The notes: generated by a model not told the origin, from the sequence alone. A DNA stretch of 64,000 bases from Malaya genurostris (GCF_030247185.1 NC_080572.1:97017198-97081197); one strand, 5' to 3'. Counted from the first letter of the stretch, positions 34,735 to 46,498 are shown. Program-made: numbers and translations.

Positions 34735-36018
34735 TAAATCTATCCAGGCTTCTCCAAGAAGGTAAAGCTTCTATAGCTTTGATTCAAGAACCATATTTCC
34801 AAAAGGGAAACTTTTACGTTGGAAAATTGTTACCTTCGACAAGAACGGTATGACTAATGACTAATGACAAGAACGGTATGACTAAAGAAGGTGACAAGCG
34901 ATTATAAATACACTCTCCTACTCAATGCTTGATCGGAGAAATAGGTATAAAGCGAGAGGACTAGTGCTTGATGGACAGAGAAGATGTTTGGATGTAAGGT
35001 ATCGGTCGGGTGACGGCCAGGATGTAGACCATGTTCGATGTACGTTGCTACTATGTCTGTTTCGAGTTTTAGTGTGGCTAAAGAAAGATCAGAATGGCGA
35101 AATGGTAGCGCGTATGCACGGAATGCATAAGAACGCAGGTTCGAGTCCTGTCTCTGAGTGTATCTTTTTCCAAAAATTAATCTTTTCTGTTAGTTTTTCT
35201 TTCACTTGGCTTCTCCAAAATATATTTCCGCTCAGTCATTGCAAAAACTGAACTTAGTCATGGCGGCTTTACGTCAAACTAAAATTAATAAATCGTCAGG
35301 AAATATGTCTATTGTTCGGCATATATGCCGCATAACCAACCTTCGCCAAGCGATGATTTCAAAAAAGGTTGTATCATACTGCTGCAAAAGTGATTTACCG
35401 CTAATAATCGGCAGTGACATCAATGCTCACCATATCATTTTGGGCAGCACAGATATAAATTTGAGAGGCTTTGATATGATGGAATTTGTGAGCAGTACAA
35501 ACCTGCACATAGTCAATCCAGGAAACCGTCCAACTTTTGCGAGATGTAGGAGAGAGGAGGTTTTGGACGTAACTCTCTGCTCTGATAGAATTGCGCATGA
35601 GTTGGTGAATTGGCTCGAACCTTCGTTGTCTTGTCATAAGTACATCTTCTTTGATCATTCAAACGTTAAATTTGATATTATCACATATCGCAATCCCAAA
35701 TCTACAAACAGGGACCTCTATGAAGAGGGCTTGGCGCCTAGATTTTACGGGTACCAACCAACAATTGAAACCCCAATTGATTTAGAAAATGTTGTCGACG
35801 AGACAAACTCACTCATAGTTGCAGCATATGAAGAGGCTTGTCCACTTCGGATTGTGCGAGCTACTAGAGGAACTCCTTGGTGGAATGCTGAACTTCCTAG
35901 ACTAAGGAAACTATGCAGAAGAGCTTGGAACCACCGACGCAGAGATGAGTCGAAAGCATTCGTGTCGGTTCGAAGGGCTTACAAAAATGCTCTTCGATCG
36001 TCTGAGCGAAGTGGTTGA
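34735..36018 (+). pseudogene. LINE apurinic-like endonuclease domain, interrupted
   Basis: The N-terminal strand is present (ATINLSRLLQEGKASIALIQ, then EPYFQKGNFYVG), with the catalytic Glu of QEPY. There is a gap of about 450 bp of unrelated sequence including a tRNA-like unit. The domain resumes at YCSAYMPHNQPSPSDDF (35317-35367) and, after a one-base shift in an A-run near 35367, continues DLPLIIGSDINAHH, TFARCRREEVLDVTL and FDHSNVKFDI. The conserved GSDINAHH and SDH-like DHSN blocks fit this family, which nicks the target DNA. It then reads WWNAELPRLRKLCRRAWNHRR before an in-frame TGA at 36016-36018 in place of Trp. Confidence 0.8.
35089..35161 (+). tRNA. tRNA-like unit with good A and B boxes, inside the LINE endonuclease region
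   Basis: Box A TGGCGAAATGG and box B GGTTCGAGTCC match the pol III consensus. It folds with a 3-bp D stem (GCG/CGC), a full 5-bp anticodon stem TATGC/GCATA enclosing ACGGAAT (GGA in the anticodon position), and a T arm GCAGG/CCTGT. The acceptor stem pairs at only 5 of 7 positions, the variable loop is short although GGA would be a Ser anticodon, and GGA is not a usual eukaryotic Ser anticodon. A SINE head or tRNA pseudogene is therefore more likely than a working tRNA. Confidence 0.5.
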
Positions 36019-37540
36019 AAAAGCCTTTGCACAAATGTCTCTAGTATCAACGAGGCTAGCAGATTAAATAAGTTACTTTCGAAGTCTAAGGACTTTAATG
36101 TCAGTTTCTTAAAACTTCAGATGGTGAACACTTGTCTGATGAAGGTGATGTACTTCACTATCTTTTTAACACTCACTTTCCAGGATGTATGGATCCATCA
36201 CCGACAGCTCTTCTCGAGACTTTTTCAGGTAGTTATGATTCTTGGGCCCTTGCTCGAAGCTTTGTGACGATTGAATCGGTCAAATGGGCAGTTGAGATTT
36301 TTGCTCCGTACAAGTCCCCTGGAAAGGATGGAGTTTTCCCAGTGTTACTGCAGAAAGGGTATGAACATTTCAAACATGTTTTGAAGAAAATACTTACTTT
36401 TAGTCTTGCGACAGGATATATTCCAAGAGCTTGGCAGGAAATAATTGTCAAATTTATTCCCAAAGGCGGTCGCGACACTTATGAGGAAGCGAAGAGTTTC
36501 AGGCCTGTCAGTCTTAGCTCATTTCTTCTTAAAACAGTGGAACGCATAGTAGATCACTATATCAGGAATATTAGTTTGGGCGTGCATCCGCTACATGGAA
36601 TGCAACATGCTTACCAGCTTGGAAAGTCCACTACAACCCTGTTACATGATGTTGTGTACAACATTGAAAAAGCTTTCTCACAAAAGCAATCTTGCTTGGG
36701 AGTTTTCCTAGATATTGAAGGTGCCTTTGATAACGTGTCTTTCAATTCAATTCTGGAAGCAGCCCGTGGTCATGGCATACCTTCAAGTATCACAAATTGG
36801 ATACACGCAATGCTTAGCAATCGACTTCTTTGTTCATCGCTTCGGCAAGCAGAGATTAGAAAGCTGAGTGTCTTTGGGTGTCCTTAAGGTGGTGTACTAT
36901 CCCCGCTTTTATGGAACCTAGTCGCTGATGGTTTGTTAAGGAAACTTAATAACCTTGGATTTCCGACTTATGGTTTTGCCGACGATTATCATATATTGAT
37001 GACCGGTATAAGCATTAATACTCTCTTTGATTTAATGCAGCAAGCCCTGCGATCTGTTGAGCAATGGTGTTGTCAGGTTGGATTATCTGTAAATCCGGGC
37101 AAAACATCAATGGTTCTTTTCACTCATCGTAGGATAATCACAGGAGCTCGTCCGTTGCAGTTCTTTGGTTCAGAGGTCACTGTGGTCGATCAAGTTAAAT
37201 ACGTCGGGGTTATTCTTGACTCAAAACTGAATTGGTCTGCTCACATTGACTTCAGGATTGAAGGAGCTTGCATGGCTTTCGGCCAATGCAGACGAGCTTT
37301 TAGAAAATCATGGGGACTCAAACCCAGATATATTCATTGGATCTACACAACTATCGTTAGACCAATTTTAGCAGGTCTTAGGTTGTCTTGTATGGTGGCA
37401 GAAAGGAGAAGTCGCGACAGTTCAGTCGAAGCTAAATCATCTCCAAAGGATGGTCTTAATGGCGATGACAGGAGCATTCACGACAACTCCTACTGCTGCT
37501 CTAGAAGCGCTACTGTGCATTTAACCACTACACGTGTTCC
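36019..37540 (+). pseudogene. LINE reverse transcriptase domain, interrupted
   Basis: After a one-base shift near 36120 the frame runs from SDEGDVLHYLFNTHFPGC through FAPYKSPGKDGVFPVLLQKG, FRPVSLSSFLLKTVERIVD and QHAYQLGKSTTTLLHDVV. The polymerase motifs follow: motif A FLDIEGAFDN, motif B GCP*GGVLSPLLW and motif C YGFADDYHIL, with both catalytic Asp of FADD present. Motif D/E region: GLSVNPGKTSMVLFT and KYVGVILDSKLNW. Motif B contains TAA where CAA (Gln) is expected, a C-to-T nonsense change at 36886-36888. After 37375 the frame shifts to WWQKGEVATVQSKLNHLQRM and ends in TAA. It copies LINE RNA at the nicked target in working relatives; this copy cannot. Confidence 0.85.
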
Positions 37541-37612
37541 TAAAACAAGAAGCATTATCTTGTGCATACCGTCTTAATATTACAGGGCTTTGGAACAGTA
37601 ACCCTTTAGATT

Positions 37613-38468
37613 TGGAGTTTGAAACGAGTGCAAACTTCATTTTTTTGTACTTACTCTTCACATCCGTTCCGAAAATAGCTATAGTTTCCACATTCATTAA
37701 GCAAAGCTTTTTTTACGAAGTAAATTCCAGGGGTTTGATCCGAATGAAAATTGGAATATTATTATGGCAGCTTAAATGGTGAACAGAGTCTAACACTAAA
37801 CAAATCAGATTTTTATGTTCATATTTTCTTGTAGTGAAACATTTCAATAATATTCTGTGAAATTTTCAAGCCTATCGGAACAAAACTGAAAATTTGCCAA
37901 ACCCCGTCTTAAAATGTTTCTTTAAGAGTATGATTTTTCGAAAACTTTAGACGCTACGAGCATCCCAGAAAAAAATTGTTTCCTTCGATTTTATGAACAA
38001 TGACGCGTTTTTCTCGAAAGCAGGTTTTGAAAGTCCGTGTGCATTGTCCTTCAAAAACTACTTTACCAATTTTTTTCAAATTTTGCACACACTTTCTACA
38101 TATAAAAAACCAAACCCCAACGTTTTCCTTTCCGTTGTTTGTTACTTTGGGCAGGTTTTACAGCTAAAATATGGCGATTTTTTTCGTGAAAAATCGTAGT
38201 TTTCACTGTGAACAACCACCAAAAACTTCTGATTAATCTGCGCTGAGATATACTGAACACCGCAAATCAGAATTTTTAAGAAGCGTCCTCAAAAATATTT
38301 CTTCATCGATTTATTTCTCAACACTTTTCCATGAAAATATTACAAAATGTTGTTCGAATGATGCTTTTTATCATGCTAAACATTTGAATTTATTTTGTTG
38401 AACGATAATTCTGAAAAAATGATGATTTTTTCATCGTTTTAAATACTTTCTTAAAATATCTATATTGT
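37613..38468 (-). mobile_element. Fold-back element remnant, left of DD37E copy C
   Basis: 37613-37735 matches 56703-56825 (phrases CACATCCGTTCCGAAAATAG and GTTTCCACATTCAT), the reverse-sense unit of the 54-58 kb fold-back block, including TTTTTTTACGAAG. 38440-38468 (AAAATATCTATATTG) and 39957-40085 complete a unit once DD37E copy C is removed. Between 37760 and 38400 the sequence is diverged and partly R1-like (37730-37785). Confidence 0.65.
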
Positions 38469-38516
38469 AAAGACTGTCCCAGAAAGTATGGACGCACTTT
38501 GATTTAATTGTAAATA

Positions 38517-38703
38517 CACTGAGGTCTTTTTTTATGCGGTTTTTTACGCGACTTTTTTATGCGAATTTTCAGAGTTATGCGGTTTTTTTTATGCGAAGTT
38601 TAAGAGTTGTGCGGTATTTTTATGCGAATTTTCAGAGCTATGCGGTTTTTTTATGCGTTTTTTTTATGCGATACGTAAATTCGCATAGAAAAAGACTTCA
38701 GTG
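38517..38703. mobile_element. 187-bp MITE nested in DD37E copy C
   Basis: Ends CACTGAGGTCTTTTT and AAAAAGACTTCAGTG, with TA on both sides (38515-38516 and 38704-38705). Removing it and one TA gives GTAAATACTTCACAAG, which matches GTAAATAATTCACAAG in copy B (near 28143). The interior is four repeats of a TTTTATGCGAATTTTCAGAG type unit with TTATGCGG between them. Confidence 0.9.
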
Positions 38704-38786
38704 TACTTCACAAGTGTTAGATATTCAAATTTTATTCGATATACTGATAATATTGGACTACAACAAAATATTATTCTCAACATTTG

Positions 38787-39801
38787 CTACTTAGCCATTG
38801 TAGGCTGGCGCACCTTCTTGCGAACGTTCCTCATACAATTCCGTACAACTTTCTTCGCGACAAGTTTTGACACTTTTTTCCAATCTTTTTCGAACTGTTG
38901 AATGGTTTCGGCTGCCGAGACATGTTTCCTATGATGTGCCTTCGTTGATGCGCAAAATTTCTCAATTGGTCGAAGTAGTGGGCAATTTAGTGGATTCTTG
39001 TTTTTTGGGACGAAAGTGACATTTTTGGTATTATACCATTCTACCATTGATTTCGAGTAGTGGCAAGAAGCAAGATCTGGCCAGAAGACAACAGGATTCT
39101 TGTGGCTTCGAATCATGGGTAGAAGTCGTTTTTGTAAACATTCCTTGATATATATTTCGCTGCTCATTGAAGCAGTGGTGATGAAGGGTTTCGAAATCTT
39201 ACCGCAGCTACAAATTGCTTACCAGACCATAGCTTTCTTACCAAATTTTTGACTTTATTCGATTTCTCGGACTGGTTTAACACTTGCCCTTCTCGCACCG
39301 TATAATATTGTGGTGCGGGCAAGGATTTGTATGTTAATCGAGTTTCACGTAAGTTTCGTCGTCCATGATTATGCAGTTCAAATTTCCAGCAAGAATCGTA
39401 TTGTACAGCTTTCGAACCCTCGGCCTGATCCATGCTTCTTGTTTGGGACCACGTTTTGGTTGTTTCTGCTTCTTATAGGTTCGAAGATTCAAACGTTCTT
39501 TAGCACGAAGAACATTTGACTTCGAAGTGCCCACTTTTTGGCTACATCCCGAACTGAAACCTCCTTCTTTTGCTCGATCGCCTTCAGTATACGTTTATCC
39601 AACTGAGGGTTAGCAGGACCTTTTTTCGACCCGTTTTCGGTTTATCCTCAAAGGTGTTATTTTCACCGAACTTCCTGATTGCATTTCGCACGGCTTTTTC
39701 ACTTACTCCTTCGATTTTTGCTATTTTTCTCAGTGACAGTCCGCGTTCTGCGCACCATTTGTACACAATTTTTCGACGTTGTTCTGCTGAAAGTCTACGC
39801 A
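38787..39801 (-). pseudogene. DD37E transposase of copy C, frameshifted
   Basis: Four register pieces on the minus strand. The N-terminus from 39801 (RRLSAEQRRKIVYKWCAERG) is intact through the first helix-turn-helix and keeps EKAVRNAIRKFGE, lost in copy B. The linker loses one base near 39536 as in copy B. In the catalytic domain the first Asp block (IIMDDETYV) is followed by a frameshift near 39335, FWPDLASCHYS carries the second Asp, and LRPIEKFCAST carries the Glu, with Trp changed to Cys after it. The true C-terminus VRQPTMAK is kept. The shared linker lesion with copy B points to a common inactive ancestor or a slippage-prone A-run. Confidence 0.8.
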
Positions 39802-39956
39802 TTTCGAAATAAACTAATGAAAACGAATTAACAACTGCACAAGAGGTTAGAGAAGAGCGTAAACAATAGGACGCAGCCATAAAAATTGACAGATTCTGAA
39901 CCATTGCGACATGGCAGCGGTTTTGGTCGCGTCCATACTTTCTGGGTCAGTCTTTA

Positions 39957-40090
39957 AGGGGTTTCAAGAAATATCGATAAACCGGAAGTCGTCCGCTTCA
40001 ATTTTGGAACCACCTCAAACATTGTTTTGAATATTATCATAAAATCCGTTCCAAAAATATCTTAATGTTAAGCTTTTTCAAAAAACGTGA
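39957..40090 (-). repeat. Fold-back unit, right of DD37E copy C
   Basis: GGGGTTTCAAGAAATATCGA followed by TAAACCGGAAGTCG and ACCACCTCAAACATTGTTTT is the reverse-sense unit of the 54-58 kb array. With the left flank across the TA it restores a continuous unit, proving this was the insertion target. Confidence 0.8.
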
Positions 40091-40091
40091 T

Positions 40092-41905
40092 TAACCCACC
40101 TAGCAGTGAGGTGATACCTTTTTTTATCAATACGCATGTGTTTTTGCATGGATATTCTTAGGTGTTTTAGTTCTCATGACATTATTTTAATTATCGTCGT
40201 TTTAAACGGCAAATTGAGATTTTAATCACTCATTATCCTGTAATGCCGAAACTGCAAAACATATCGAATTTCAATCTTAGCGTGCGACAATCGATTAAAC
40301 ATTCCATGAGATGTCGAATTAAGTTCCACTTTAGAGTTTTTCGTAATTATTTATGGTACTTCCAGAGCCGGTATTCAGGAATTAGCATAGCCCAAAATGA
40401 TTCGAATGGCCATAAATTATTACGCCAAACAATTTACATGAAATTTATAAACTCATCATCTGTAATTCCAGAATCGGATAAAATTCACCAATTTTGTATG
40501 GGACCTTAAGTCCTATAATATTTGTTTTTAAAGTTCGATTTGGTCTTTTTTGAGAAAATGATTGAGCTTTGAGAATCGATTCGATACTGGAACCGGAATT
40601 CTAAAATCGGTGTAGTCGAAATCAGTTAAATTCACCTGAGCAGTGTGTAGACATCTTTGAGAAATTGTAGTGCGAATTAAAATTTGGGGGTACATTCCGA
40701 ATCCAAAAACGAATACCGCTCAAACTGAAATAAATTTAATTTATGTGAAATGGACATTTTTATACTAATTACCCTGCATTTTCTAAACCAGAAGTCGGAT
40801 CTGACTAAAAAGTAAGAGGTTTTATAGGATTTTAAGACCTCTCATTTGAATCATAGATGATTCTTAGATTTCATTTGAATCTTAGATCGGTTTAGCCATC
40901 AACGAGAAAAATGAGTTACACAGTTTTGATTTCGTTTCACATATCATCCTGTAGTCCCGGAACAAGAGGCTGGAACCAAACATAATTCAGGAACCTTGTT
41001 TGGGAGCATACGACTCTTCATATGAATCTGAGTTTGTAGAAAACGGTAGAGTCATCTCCGAAAAAAATGAGTAAAATTATTTGTCACACACGCATTTGCT
41101 GATCTCGACGAACTGAGTCGTATGGTATATGGAAGTCATGTTCTTCCAGCATTTATTGCTGTAAATAGTTTAAATCAATATAATTATGGAATTACTTCCA
41201 ACTCGATAATGCTGGTATCATCAGGTTTACATATGCCATATTCGAAAGATTATGTTGCCAAAAATGAACCGTGCTAAAATTGGTCCGAGGCAAATTGTCA
41301 TAAAAAAGGATGCTGTACACAGTCTTTTTGGTACTTAGAAACAATTATATGTAACAGTATAAAAAAATCGTGTTTCATGTTGCTCCCAAGCATTGCTTTT
41401 TCATACAGCGCTCAAAATTCCTTCTACTGGAATAAGGCTTACACAAAAATATCGATATCTCCGTTAAAAATGGACGGATTTTAACAATCTATGGCTTGTT
41501 GGATAGGTATTACCGAGCGAAATCTAAGTCTGGAAACATATTCTGTTTTCAAGGTCAAATGTGACAGATACTGTCAAAAAACTGAAAATTTTGACATAAA
41601 ACTTCGTATAACTCAAAAAGTAAACATCCGATCTCAAAACCATTCAAAAGCGTTCTGGGTGACGGGGAGACCTTTCATTTGCGACTAGTTTGATGAAAAT
41701 CGGTCCAGCCATCTCTGAGATCTCGACCTCTTAGTTGACAACACACATACGGACACACATACACACACACACACAGACATTTGCTCAGTTCGTCGAGCTG
41801 AATCGATTGGTATATGACATTCGGCCCTCCGGGCCTCGGAAAATTTTTCGAAAGTTTGAGCGAATTCTATACCTATTTTTTATATATATAAAAAAAGGTA
41901 AAAAA
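40092..41905 (-). repeat. R1 repeat, long reverse copy
   Basis: Starts with CCACCTAGCAGTGAGGTGAT (reverse R1 3' end) and ends near the R1 start, after a (CA)n-rich block (ACACACACACACACAGACAT, 41757-41781), TCAGTTCGTCGAGCTGA and GGCCCTCCGGGCCTCGG. At 1.8 kb it is the longest R1 copy in the window. No transposase or reverse transcriptase frame is visible. Confidence 0.65.
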
Positions 41906-44060
41906 TCACAAAAAGTTTACGTTATTTGGTATTTGGTTCGTAAAAATAGATGGGACCGTGAAAGCATCATTCAATCTGTCTCAATGTTGTACTACCGCCT
42001 AGGGAATAAATCGACAGCGGCAGATTTTTTAAATTTGTGTTAAACATTTTCGATACGATCAATATTGTAATAATCACCAACTCTATATCAATGTTGGTGT
42101 TGAGAATTTCTTCCCTAGAGCATTTACTAACAACAGACTTACAGTTACAGTTTAAACGTTTTCGCTTGACCGTTTTCGGTTGAAGCTATTGGTTAAGACT
42201 TTTGTTAAATCTTTCAACGCTGCTTCTGGAAGCCACTCTTGATACAAAGCCGACTATCCGATTCAGTAATTCCAGCATAGTTCACCACTACTCCGACATT
42301 CGATCATTAATTTCGCCTAAGTTGAACTCAAGGAAGTTTTTTCTCTGGAGAGAATGAGGTGCACCGAAATGCAGATCGGCAATCTAACAAAATGCGTCAA
42401 AAATCCAGGCTGTGATCTCTTCCCAGGGGGATATTTCAGCCGTTACTTAGCTGCATGTGGGTTGAAGTGGTGATCCGGTTGATAGGCCAAACGGACACGG
42501 CTTTACTGCGGTCGGTTGCAGCAGCAGCACATTAGCGTGTAAGATTGATGGTCTTCCTTAGCGGCCAGACAAAATATGGCAATATTTAATCAAGATTTAT
42601 ACAAATTTTGTCACTTCGCTCTCGGTTAGGTTATGGATGAGACACATCGCCGAAGTGCGGTTGCGGTTCATCGGGTGATGAACGGCCGGTTTCACTGAGC
42701 AAATTAATTTTTGTCTCAAGAGCCCCAAACGAATGGACAAAAAAAATGAGAAGCTTCTGCTGGGAGTGAATTGTTTGTATCAAAGTTGCAGCAAACCACG
42801 AGGGTTGACAGGAATAAAAAAAAAAATAATCCGGCAATTAATTACCAACCAAATGGAAGCAAACAAACAAGACTTGGTCGCCGACCGACGCCGCACCATG
42901 TCGAAATGAGTGACGAGAAATTGAAACTTTGTACGACTCGAACGTTGGCACGGTCACGGCGGGGTACTTCGCGAATGGAATGGCAAATTGCCTTAGAAGG
43001 CATTCGTTTCAATCTGGAAATGCAGAATTCAGTCCGGAAAATGTTTAACATATTTACACGAGAAAAACGCAACTGCGTCTGTGATTGCAGCAGACTGGAA
43101 AGTGACACAATATGAGAGGGAACGAAGAAAAGCAACGTCCCAACGTCGACGGGACGTACCGAACGGGTGAGTGCGGGGAAAATTTATGCTGTCTTTTACA
43201 AACATAGCTGCGATAGTTTCCATTTGGCGCTTCGCTTTTGTTGCTCTCGGCTCGGCAGTGAGGGTAATTATTCATCGGTTGTTTTAGCGCTGTGGAGCGG
43301 AGAAGGAAAAAAAGAAAAACATGACACAGCACACAGGGGACATCTGCGACAGAAAAATACTGGGTCTGGATCGTACACATACATTGTATGCTGCGACGGT
43401 ATTTTTAATCCCAACCGGAGAACAACAAGAATTAGGCGGGCTAATTTTGAAACACGGAAAACTGTCAATGAGATTTTGTCCGAGAGGTCGTTCTGCGAGG
43501 CGGGGCATGACGACGACACTCAAAATCTCCAAAAACGACGGCGGCCGCTCTACGGTTTAGTGGTGACAGATCGAAAAACAACAGCTGGCAGAACTAGAAC
43601 CAACCCAAAACAAAACATTCCACTGAGTATTCAGATTCCTGGAAGCTGAACATGCAAATATTGCTTTTCTTTCACTTATCTTCTCGGTTCCCTTCAAGGC
43701 TTTCAAATTATTTGAGGGGACAGTTTACTAGTCCCTTCTTATATTAATATCACATTTCCAAATTTAGATGCTGGGAAAACTGCAGCGAAAATAAGTTTTG
43801 ATATATTTCAACAAAATACAAGCAATAATACCCCAAGGTCCCTTACAATCTGATCACTATTATTTGGTTCACAAAATGATCAATTTGATCTAGCGAAAAT
43901 GTTTATAACTGGCAACTTTATTTGAAGAACAGCTCGAAAAATCTTGTGATTTTACGTCTTCTTAGCGTCTTATTTCACACAAATTTATATTCAAGAACAC
44001 GTAAAATCGTGTGGTTAGAAAATTACATGGCTTGAATTCGAATGAAATTAAAAAAAACAT
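41906..44060. other. Mostly single-copy-looking DNA
   Basis: 42340-43660 is more G+C-rich and has open frames up to 160 codons in overlapping frames on both strands, with no domain recognised. Such overlap of long frames in several registers is usual for G+C-rich non-coding DNA. 43660-44060 is AT-rich. Confidence 0.3.
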
Positions 44061-44063
44061 AAG

Positions 44064-44150
44064 ATCGATAGCAACAGCGCGACTTGAACCGAGAAATATC
44101 ATATCACAAACACATCGGTTGCTCGACAGAACCACTGAAGCACATATCTG
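44064..44150 (-). repeat. tRNA-derived SINE-like piece (family S3)
   Basis: On the minus strand GTGCTTCAGTGGTTCTGTCG suggests box A and CTCGGTTCAAGTCGCG box B. The box B half and the following GCTGTTGCTAT match 9148-9215 in reverse sense. A clean cloverleaf is not formed. Confidence 0.45.
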
Positions 44151-44689
44151 TTCGTTGAATAATTGATACATTCAAAACCATATAGGCGTGTAAAATTCTG
44201 TTCGAGTGAAATATTGCATCATTAGAAAAATTGAGTAGTTGTGAATTGTATCGTATGTAGAATTATGTCACCTGCAAAATTCATAATTTTGTTTACTCAA
44301 ATTGTTTCATCAACTGTTTCCGCTGCGCTTGTTACTGGTGGATGGAAAAAATTAGTGATTTTAAAAATAATAAAGCATCAATCTTTCATTATTTGGAACA
44401 CCTGCTGTTGAGTGAATTCACCCAGTTGCTGTATATCTGTGTAGGTGAACGAACAAACTTCGATTTAAGCGGGCAGTAAATGAGCCAGAGACAGCTGTGT
44501 GGTAAGATCTTACGTTATGTCCAGTAAAAAGTTCAATAAAAGTGTATTAATATTCACTTTAGTTTCACTTTTAAAATATAGATACAACAAATCTTTGTGT
44601 GAATCTCAAACAATGAAAAACAAAACGTTATAATAGTCGCTTGCTACATCAAAATGTTAGATCCACTTTTCAAACAACTGAAAATTCGA

Positions 44690-45190
44690 TGCTCTCATTT
44701 TTCTCGGAAACGGCCTAACCGATTTTTACAAACTAAGATTCAAATGAAAGCTTTTTTAGTTTTTTTTTTTTAAATTTAAAACATATCAAGATTCGACTTG
44801 CGGCTCTGGAACTAAAGCGTGATAAGCGGAAAATTACCAATTTCATGAGTATTTTTTCACTACCGATTGTTAAAAACAGGTACAAAGCCCATAAAACTAT
44901 CTAATAAATTCTTCTAGTTTACAGAACTTGTTAGTTTGTGGGAATACAAACATAATGCGGTACTACTGGTCCCCCCTTTCTTTGTTCCGGAAGCACCGAA
45001 AGTGGTGAGGAAAAATAGAGCTCACTTCGATTTCTCAGCTATGCTTGAACCGATTTTTACAAATCTTGGTTTAAATTGAAGCTCACATTGTCTCAAAATC
45101 TACTGTGAAATTTCATCCGGATCCGATTTCCGGTTCCTCAATTACAGGGCGATGAGTGTCAAAGTTTTTAAATCGCTATATAGAATAACA
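44690..45190 (+). repeat. R1 repeat fragments
   Basis: Phrases CACAAACTAAGATTCAAATG-like at 44735, GAACCGATTTTTACAAATCT and ATCCGGATCCGATTTCCGGT belong to R1 paragraphs, followed by GGCGATGAGTGTCAAAG, also seen in reverse near 8440 and 50520. Confidence 0.6.
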
Positions 45191-45725
45191 ACGACGATAC
45201 GACCTGCCTATAAAAACTGCATCGTAAATTTAACTACCCCCCAGTAACTTGTAATGTCAAAAAGAAATCTCTTAGAAATTTTTGGAAACTGGCAACCAAG
45301 ACTAAACAAGTTTTGTTTTTGAATAACTGGAACCTTCACCGTGGTTACCAGTTTCGATAATGAAAACAAGGAAAATAAGTATAACTTTAACTAAATTAGT
45401 CATTCGGCCCAAATGAGTTTCTCTAGGTAGGATTTGTTAACTTCATAGGCATTGAATTCACTTATATTTAGTACATTTCAGCATTACGCAGCGAGAACAT
45501 TATGGCTATCTTACATGGTGAGGTAATAGACTAAACACCGCGGTACTTTGGGTTAATTCACGTACGTCTCTTCGTACAATTCGGGTTTATCAGAATCCCT
45601 AAAGATCTGGACAAATAGGACTGCTTTATCGAGAAATGATATATGCCTAAACAGGAACCACAAAATTTAGATATTAATGAGTGCGTGAAAATTCTGCAGG
45701 ACACTCAAAAAACTCCAAAACCATT
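45191..45725. other. No gene seen
   Basis: AT-rich spacer. Confidence 0.4.
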
Positions 45726-46498
45726 TAGGGTAACGGCTCCCTATTTCATCTGAGCTCCTATTTCCATCTCATCCCTTCACCTCATTACTTTGAACATGAA
45801 TAATATTTTAAAACCTACCTGAACCAAACTGTAAAATGTTTTAAAATGATTATAAAAGCTATTGTCACACTTTCCTATTGAAATAAATGGTTTTAAGTTC
45901 TTCGGTTATCGTTTTTCTTCATTTCAAATAAACTCACTTTTCAATTTAGGACACATTTTCGTCTCAAGATTTACAGTTCGTCATGTTTCTGAATATCTAC
46001 TAATCGATTCGTCTCAAAACATGATCACTATTTCGCACAATTACACTACCATTGAATGCTGGATGACTTCATAATTAGTAATGTTCACTTGTTACTTGTT
46101 TAATTAACGATTTAATACTTCAAAAACTACCCGACAAACAATAAAAGTCTTTAAAAATATGAGATGAAAGCTTTTCACTTAGTTCACTTGATTGTGCTTT
46201 GTTTTCATCTCATTTGGTTTCGCAAACTTGCCAAGTTATCTCATATTGTTACAAAAAATAAATTGTTTTTCTTCTTCAAAATCTCATCAAAAAGTATGTT
46301 TTTTGGTATCCGTGACATTAGTTTAATTATATTATTGATATTAATATTTCAAAAAAACTGTTTTGGCTTCGAATATTATCAGGAAGAGCATGCTAAATAC
46401 TAATGAAATAACCATTGTGTCAAATCTAGTAGCACTGGTTTCATTCCGCTATACGTCAACATAACGCTATGAAGTGTATGTGTTTCATCGGCTGTGCA

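Larger units (their letters stand above)
34170..37612 (+). mobile_element. Degenerate non-LTR retrotransposon (LOA/Jockey-like)
   Basis: A long LINE copy in the plus sense. 34170-34730 looks like a 5' region with a broken leader. The endonuclease begins near 34731 and the reverse transcriptase runs to about 37540. The conserved linker that normally leads to an RNase H domain is last seen at 37590-37610, where it meets a fold-back repeat, so the 3' end with RNase H and 3' UTR is missing. A reverse fragment at 17070-17278 shares about 200 bp at high identity. The clade call rests on recognised order and phrasing and should be tested with a tree. Confidence 0.8.
38470..39954 (-). mobile_element. 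DD37E-type Tc1/mariner transposon, copy C, with nested MITE
   Basis: Termini AAGACTGTCCCAGAAAGTAT at 38470 and its inverse ending CAGTCTT at 39954, bounded by TA (38468-38469 and 39955-39956). Without the nested 187-bp MITE and its duplicated TA it would be 1296 bp. It keeps the C-terminal region (KKVVRNCMRNVRKKV) that copy B has lost. It inserted into a fold-back unit. Confidence 0.9.

Noticed and set aside
35401..35658. 85-codon minus-strand frame inside the LINE
   Set aside because: Antisense shadow of the endonuclease domain on the plus strand.
43167..43649. 160-codon plus-strand frame
   Set aside because: Overlapping frames of 80 or more codons occur on both strands; no family features.
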